Positions 5,714 through 9,512 of a DNA stretch of 9,512 nucleotides are shown in pieces (the first letter of the stretch is position 1; the number at the start of each line of letters is the position of its first letter). This stretch comes from Candidatus Latescibacterota bacterium (lineage in GTDB: Bacteria > Latescibacterota > 4484-107). The notes under the pieces were generated by a model that had not been told where the DNA came from, did not search any database, and saw only the letters and a program-made list of their open reading frames with translations. The stretch lies in assembly GCA_030613045.1 (NCBI GenBank), contig JAUWMS010000056.1, forward strand, positions 1 to 9,512. The letters run 5' to 3'. The position numbers and the translations under genes are program-made.

Positions 5714-6643
5714 ATGCAAGCACAATACGATGTCATCGTCATCGGCGGCGGGCCGGCGGGTTTGACGGCCGGATTATACACGAGTCGGGCGGGACTGCGC
5801 ACCCTTTTGGTGGAACAATTGATGCCCGGCGGACAGGCCGCCACGACGGACATGGTGGAGAATTATCCGGGTTTCCCGGAGGGAATCGCCGGACCGGAAT
5901 TGATGCAGCGCTTCGAACAGCAGGCCGTTCGGTTCGGCCTTGAAATTCGCATGGCCCAAGTGCAGGCCATCTCGGTGCGAGGACGGGATCGGGTAGTGTC
6001 GCTGGGGGACGAGGAGCTTGTCGCCGGGGCGTTGATCATCGCCTCCGGAAGCAGCCCGCGCAAGTTAGGTGTTCCGGGCGAAGAGGCATTCCGGGGCCGG
6101 GGCGTATCCTATTGCGCCACGTGCGACGGGCCGCTCTATCGGGACGCTGTTCTGGCGATGGTGGGAGGCGGCGATTCGGCGGTCAAGGAGGGGATCTTTC
6201 TCACCAAGTTCGCCCGGAAAGTGTTTCTGATCCACCGGCGGGATGAGCTTCGGGCCTCCGGGGTAACGCGGGACCGCGCGCTGAGCAATGAAAAGATCGA
6301 GTTCGTATGGGATTCCGTGGTCGAGGAAATCGTGGGAGAACAGACGGTCTCCGGGGTCCGGGTCCGAAACGTCAAGACACGCGAGCAATCCACCTTGCCG
6401 GTGGACGGCGTATTCATCTTCGTAGGCACCGAGCCGAACACCGGCTTCGTGAAGGGGATTCTGAAACTCGACGAAAAGGGAACCCTCGTAACCAACCGGG
6501 ATACCCAGACGTTGGTTCCGGGCATTTTCGCGGCCGGCGATGTGCAGGAGGCCTTCGCCCAGCAGATCGCGGTGGCCGTGGGACATGGCGCACAGGCGGC
6601 GATGATGGCGGAGCACTATCTCGCCGAACAACGGGATGGGTGA
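5714..6643 (+). CDS. trxB: Thioredoxin-disulfide reductase
   Basis: This 309-residue FAD enzyme is predicted to transfer electrons from NADPH to thioredoxin in the cytoplasm, and its length is typical of bacterial TrxB. The FAD-binding GGGPAG motif is at residues 11-16. GGQAATTDMVENYPGFPEGI (39-58) is the usual TrxB block. The redox-active CATC is at 134-137. The second dinucleotide motif GGGDSA is at 151-156, and HRRDELRA (174-181) carries the basic residues that favour NADPH. GIFAAGDV (270-277) closes the FAD site. The ATG at 5714 was chosen because AAGGAG at 5700-5705 is well placed and the N-terminus then begins just before the FAD fold; an upstream in-frame ATG at 5666 lacks such support. 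No thioredoxin gene is adjacent, so it appears to be transcribed alone from the divergent region. Confidence 0.95.
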   Translation: MQAQYDVIVIGGGPAGLTAGLYTSRAGLRTLLVEQLMPGGQAATTDMVENYPGFPEGIAGPELMQRFEQQAVRFGLEIRMAQVQAISVRGRDRVVSLGDEELVAGALIIASGSSPRKLGVPGEEAFRGRGVSYCATCDGPLYRDAVLAMVGGGDSAVKEGIFLTKFARKVFLIHRRDELRASGVTRDRALSNEKIEFVWDSVVEEIVGEQTVSGVRVRNVKTREQSTLPVDGVFIFVGTEPNTGFVKGILKLDEKGTLVTNRDTQTLVPGIFAAGDVQEAFAQQIAVAVGHGAQAAMMAEHYLAEQRDG

Positions 6644-6667
6644 GCAGGAAAGAGCACGAACCCCATT

Positions 6668-6696
6668 CACCACGGATAACCACGGAATAGCACGGA
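6668..6696 (+). repeat. CACGGA-type direct repeats after trxB
   Basis: The segment contains CACCACGGATAAC, CCACGGAATAG and CACGGA, three spaced CACGGA units of the same style as the other half-sites. Part of it (CACGGAAT, 6681-6688) pairs with ATTCCGTG at 6710-6717 as an 8-bp stem with a 21-base loop. No T run follows, so support for a trxB terminator is weak. Confidence 0.5.
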
Positions 6697-6734
6697 CTCA
6701 TTCCGATGCATTCCGTGAGACGCCGCGGCAAAAA

Positions 6735-6864
6735 AGCCACTTGCAAAAGCCCGAAAACTGAGGGGACTCAACCCTGCTCGCAAGGACAAAACGACTTTGT
6801 TATTATCATTGCGAGGCGCGAAGCTCCGAAGCAATCTCATCTGAGGATAGTTTTGCAAGTGGCT
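6735..6864. mobile_element. Candidate MITE-like element with 14-bp terminal inverted repeats
   Basis: AGCCACTTGCAAAA at 6735-6748 is the exact reverse complement of TTTTGCAAGTGGCT at 6851-6864, bounding 130 bp with no coding potential. The interior includes the dispersed-repeat-like segment at 6807-6838. No clear target-site duplication is visible next to the ends, so insertion by transposition is not proven; a large stem-loop with a 102-base loop is the alternative. The right end lies 20 bases upstream of the -35 box of the DUF2723 promoter. Confidence 0.55.
6807..6838. repeat. CATTGCGAGG...GAAGCAATCTC dispersed repeat
   Basis: The segment begins CATTGCGAGGCGCGAAGC and ends CCGAAGCAATCTC, with ATTGC and GCAAT as inverted ends. 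From memory, closely similar sequences recur many times as intergenic repeats in several unrelated bacterial groups; this was not checked by search. It lies inside the inverted repeats at 6735-6864. Confidence 0.6.
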
Positions 6865-6884
6865 CAGAAGAACCGGTTTTTTTG

Positions 6885-6913
6885 TTGACATTACGCCCTT
6901 TTTTCGCTATACT
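6885..6913 (+). promoter_or_regulatory. Near-consensus sigma-70 promoter for the DUF2723 gene
   Basis: TTGACA at 6885-6890 is a perfect -35 and TATACT at 6908-6913 is a 5-of-6 -10, separated by exactly 17 bases. The start would fall near 6920, giving a leader of about 187 bases. A small inverted repeat (TGGCG at 6924-6928, CGCCA at 6934-6938) lies just after it, and the heptamer array occupies the middle of the leader. Confidence 0.8.
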
Positions 6914-6939
6914 ATTCGTAATGTGGCGTAACGCGCCAT

Positions 6940-7023
6940 CTCACGCTTCACGCTTCACGCTTCACGCTTCACGCTTTACGTTTCACGCTTTACGTTTTAG
7001 TTTTTAGTTTTTAGTTTTTAGTT
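6940..7023 (+). repeat. Twelve-unit graded heptamer array in the DUF2723 leader
   Basis: The 84 bases divide exactly into twelve 7-bp units: one CTCACGC, four TTCACGC, TTTACGT, TTCACGC, TTTACGT, then four TTTAGTT. Phase is never lost while the unit changes stepwise. The array has no reading frame of interest and ends 83 bases before the start codon, so it is expected to be transcribed but not translated. Confidence 0.9.
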
Positions 7024-7035
7024 TTTTACAGACTT

Positions 7036-7062
7036 CTCTGCGCGCTCCGCGTCTCCGCGGTG
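7036..7062 (-). repeat. Inverted half-site before the DUF2723 gene
   Basis: CTCTGCG, CTCCGCG and CTCCGCGGTG follow one another, the inverted form of the CACCGCAAAG-type motif (compare CTTTGCGGTG at 1534-1543). It lies between the heptamer array and the ribosome binding site GAGGAGGAGG, in the same relative position as the right arm before the kinase gene. Confidence 0.55.
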
Positions 7063-7106
7063 CGTCTCCGTTAGCATTCAATCGAACGAGGAGGAGGACA
7101 ATCGCC

Positions 7107-9512
7107 ATGAGCGATGAACACAAGACCTATCGAATCGTGGCCGGACTGGTATTTGTAATCGCATTCGGCGTCTATTTGAAAACGATGGCTCCGACGACCT
7201 CCTTCTGGGACTGCGGAGAGTACATTGCGACTTCGTATATTCTCGGAGTGCCGCATCCACCGGGCGCGCCGCTCTATATATTGATCGGACGCTTGTTCAC
7301 CTTTCTTCCTTTCTGGGAGGAAATCGCGCGGCGGGTCAATCTGATCTCAGTGCTATCGAGTGCGTTGACCGTACTGTTGACGTATCTGATCACGGTGCGG
7401 TTGATCAAACTGTGCAAGGGAAAGTTAGACACGTTTTCGGATCGCGTGACAACCTATGTAGGAGGCGCGGTAGCCGCGTTGAGTCTGGCGTTCTCGGACA
7501 CCTTCTGGTTCAATGCGGTGGAGGCGGAGGTGTATGCGCCTTCGATGCTGCTTACCGCGTTGGGAATCTGGCTGGCGCTGCTGTGGATGGAGAAACATCG
7601 CATATCGGAAGGCAACCGGCTTTTGTTGCTCGTGGTATATTTGTTCGGATTGGGCGGCGGCGTGCACCTCTTGTGCTGGCTGACGATTCCAACGATTTTG
7701 ATGCTGATGGTCTTCACGGATACGAATCCGCTGAAAAACGGGCGATTGTGGGTGGCTGTTCCGGTGCTGTTCGTGTTGGGATATTCGACGTATTATGTGT
7801 TGATGGTCCGGGCGGGATTGGACCCGACGATCAACGAGAACGATCCGGCGACATGGGAAAGTTTCAAGTATTTCCTCCAGAGGAAGCAGTACGGGGAAGA
7901 AAGCACGCTGTTGAGCATGCTGGATCGGAGGGCGGATTTCTGGGGATATCAGGTCTGGAATATGTACTTCAAGTATTTCTTCCAGCAGTTCCCGGTGACT
8001 TTGGTGAACTGGACCGCGACCTTTCGCGCGGCTACGGCAAATACCCCGATGCTGGTGAAAATTCCGCTCATTCCTCTGGCATTGGGATTCGGAGGGATGA
8101 TCCTGCAATGGCGGAAGGATCCGAAGCGGCTTCTGGCCTTCCTGGCCCTTTTTGTGATTATGGGATTGGGACTGGCGGTCTATCTGAATATGCCCGATCC
8201 GCAGCCGAGGGAGCGGGATTACGCGTTCGTGGGCGCCTTCTGGACGTTTGCGCTGTGGATCGGAATCGGCGCGACGGGGGTTCTGGATGTCCTAAAGGAA
8301 AAAATCCGCGAGCGTGCGGGACACACGGAAAGCCGAGGGACTCCGTGGGCGGTACTGGCCGGAGCGGTTGTTCTCCTAACCATGCCGGCCTATCTTCTCG
8401 GGGTGAATTATCATTCGCACGACCGAACGGATAATTTTATCGGACACGACTATGGGTATAATATGCTGATGTCGTGCGAGCCCAATGCGATTATTTTCAC
8501 GAACGGCGATAACGACACCTTTCCGCTGTGGTTCCTCCAGGAGGTGAAGGGGATCCGGAAGGACGTGCGGGTGGTCAATTTGAGCTTGCTGAACACGAAG
8601 TGGTATATCAAGCAGTTGCGGGATTATGAGCCGAAGGTGCCTGTTTCCTTCAGTGATCGCTACATTGACGAGAAGTTGGAGAGTGGTAAGCCCTGGACTT
8701 CCGAAGAGATGACTGCGGCGGGCATTACATGGAAACTGGCCGGATGCGGAACGTATCAGGCCAGGCAGGGAGATATCCGATATTTTCGGACGCAGGATCT
8801 GATGGTGATCCGGATCATCCAGCAAAACCAATGGAACCAGCCGATCTACTTTGCGGTGACCGTGTCGCGGGAGAACATGATCGGTCTGGAGAATTATCTT
8901 CGGATGGAGGGCATGGTGTATCGCCTCGTGCAGACGGAGGGGGAAAATCAGCTTGACCCGGAGCGGACGCGCCATAACCTGTTCGAGGTGTATCAATATC
9001 GAGGGATCAAGGATCCAAAAGTGTACAAGGACAAGAACACGACCAAGTTGTTGATCAACTATCGGGCGCCCTACTTCAAGTTGGCGTTGACGTACCAACA
9101 GCAGGGGAAGATGGATCTGGCGTTTGAGACGCTGGAACGTTGCGAGGAAGAGATGGACCTAAGCTGGCAGGGCTATTACACTATCGTTCAGATGGCGCAT
9201 AAGGCGGGCCGGAATGAGGAGGGGCTGAAATATCTGAGGCAAATGGTGGCCCTGGCGGGAGAACGAAATCCGGGAAACCTGATGTCGTTTGCCTATTATG
9301 CGAATGCGCTGGGCGACCCGGATGAGGCGATCCGCTTGTATCAAAGGGTGGCGGAGCTCGATCCGGCGTCCCCCAAGCCTTACTATCCGATGGCCGCGCT
9401 GTTGGAGAAACAGGAGGATTATGTCGGGGCGTTGGCTGCGGTAGAGCGATTGACCCAATTCTATCCGAAAGAAGAGCGTTTCAAGCAGGAAATTGAGCTG
9501 TTGACAAAGAAG
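7107..9512 (+). CDS. DUF2723 (TMEM260-like) membrane protein with C-terminal TPR-like region, 3' end cut
   Basis: The frame is open from ATG 7107 to the last base, 802 codons without a stop, so the C-terminus is missing. GAGGAGGAGG lies about nine bases upstream of the ATG. The N-terminal half is an integral membrane domain with hydrophobic segments near residues 9-25, 76-100, 114-135, 145-161, 171-205, 214-234, 317-334, 341-361, 374-393 and 414-432. DUF2723 landmarks are SFWDCGEYIATSY (32-44), HPPGAPLY (50-57), ENDPATW with QRKQYG (244-263), and NMPDPQPRERDYAFVGAFW (361-379). A soluble part follows with FTNGDNDTFPLWFLQEV (464-480) and LLNTKWYIKQL (494-504). Residues about 655-790 are helical and TPR-like (YFKLALTYQQQGKMDLAFETLE, then DPDEAIRLYQRVAELDP). 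The family is related to GT-C glycosyltransferases, and human TMEM260 is a protein O-mannosyltransferase. A membrane glycosyltransferase role here is inferred from that relationship only. Confidence 0.9.
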   Translation, partial: MSDEHKTYRIVAGLVFVIAFGVYLKTMAPTTSFWDCGEYIATSYILGVPHPPGAPLYILIGRLFTFLPFWEEIARRVNLISVLSSALTVLLTYLITVRLIKLCKGKLDTFSDRVTTYVGGAVAALSLAFSDTFWFNAVEAEVYAPSMLLTALGIWLALLWMEKHRISEGNRLLLLVVYLFGLGGGVHLLCWLTIPTILMLMVFTDTNPLKNGRLWVAVPVLFVLGYSTYYVLMVRAGLDPTINENDPATWESFKYFLQRKQYGEESTLLSMLDRRADFWGYQVWNMYFKYFFQQFPVTLVNWTATFRAATANTPMLVKIPLIPLALGFGGMILQWRKDPKRLLAFLALFVIMGLGLAVYLNMPDPQPRERDYAFVGAFWTFALWIGIGATGVLDVLKEKIRERAGHTESRGTPWAVLAGAVVLLTMPAYLLGVNYHSHDRTDNFIGHDYGYNMLMSCEPNAIIFTNGDNDTFPLWFLQEVKGIRKDVRVVNLSLLNTKWYIKQLRDYEPKVPVSFSDRYIDEKLESGKPWTSEEMTAAGITWKLAGCGTYQARQGDIRYFRTQDLMVIRIIQQNQWNQPIYFAVTVSRENMIGLENYLRMEGMVYRLVQTEGENQLDPERTRHNLFEVYQYRGIKDPKVYKDKNTTKLLINYRAPYFKLALTYQQQGKMDLAFETLERCEEEMDLSWQGYYTIVQMAHKAGRNEEGLKYLRQMVALAGERNPGNLMSFAYYANALGDPDEAIRLYQRVAELDPASPKPYYPMAALLEKQEDYVGALAAVERLTQFYPKEERFKQEIELLTKK

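Noticed and set aside
6065..6673. Minus-strand reading frame of 202 codons opposite trxB
   Set aside because: It is antisense to the strongly supported trxB coding sequence and shows no recognisable domain; it is a codon-bias shadow.
7412..8434. Long glycine-rich + strand reading frame of 340 codons
   Set aside because: It lies wholly inside the DUF2723 gene in another frame, is rich in Gly, Arg and Ser with no family motif, and has no ribosome binding site. The frame from 7107 shows clear conserved motifs throughout.

Overview
The window is about 9.5 kb of moderately GC-rich bacterial DNA with six genes: two cut by the window edges and four complete. Gaps of 130 to 460 bases separate most of them and are full of short tandem repeats, inverted repeats and hairpins. 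The host cannot be named from this sequence. The mix of RraA-like, DUF1537 kinase, xylose-isomerase-like TIM-barrel, Gfo/Idh/MocA and large DUF2723 genes, plus gap motifs of the CACCGCAAAG type, resembles environmental genomes of the FCB/PVC or candidate-phylum kind (for example Latescibacterota- or Hydrogenedentota-like). That placement is an inference of low confidence.

Region 1 (1-4183, + strand) looks like a catabolic cluster for acid sugars. In order it holds the C-terminal end of an RraA-family aldolase/decarboxylase-like protein, a TIM-barrel sugar isomerase/epimerase, a four-carbon acid sugar kinase (DUF1537), and a second TIM-barrel protein that is a clear paralogue of the first. The two paralogues flank the kinase and keep the same five putative metal ligands. 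A plausible division of labour is isomerisation or epimerisation of an oxidised C4 acid sugar, phosphorylation by the kinase, then cleavage or decarboxylation. The substrate is unknown, and any dehydrogenase would lie outside the window or be the Gfo/Idh protein next door.

Region 2 (4184-5306, - strand) holds a convergent Gfo/Idh/MocA oxidoreductase. Its end carries a hairpin with a T-rich tail on the minus strand. Region 3 (5307-6643) is a divergent promoter region followed by a thioredoxin reductase gene (trxB) with intact CATC and NADPH-binding motifs. A perfect 14-bp palindrome lies in the trxB leader.

Region 4 (6644-9512) begins with a 463-base gap. It contains a 130-bp element with 14-bp terminal inverted repeats, a near-consensus sigma-70 promoter (TTGACA, 17 bp, TATACT), and a 12-unit array of 7-bp repeats that grades from TTCACGC to TTTAGTT inside the predicted leader. 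The gap leads into a DUF2723 (TMEM260-like) membrane protein with a C-terminal TPR-like region, open through the last base of the window (802 codons seen).

The most unusual signal is in the gaps. Four of the five long gaps carry a different tandem array (units of 6, 8, 7/14 and 7 bp). Four of the five carry a degenerate CACCGCAAAG-type half-site. In two gaps the half-sites sit in opposite orientations at the two ends with the array between them. No CRISPR, tRNA, rRNA or transposase gene was seen.
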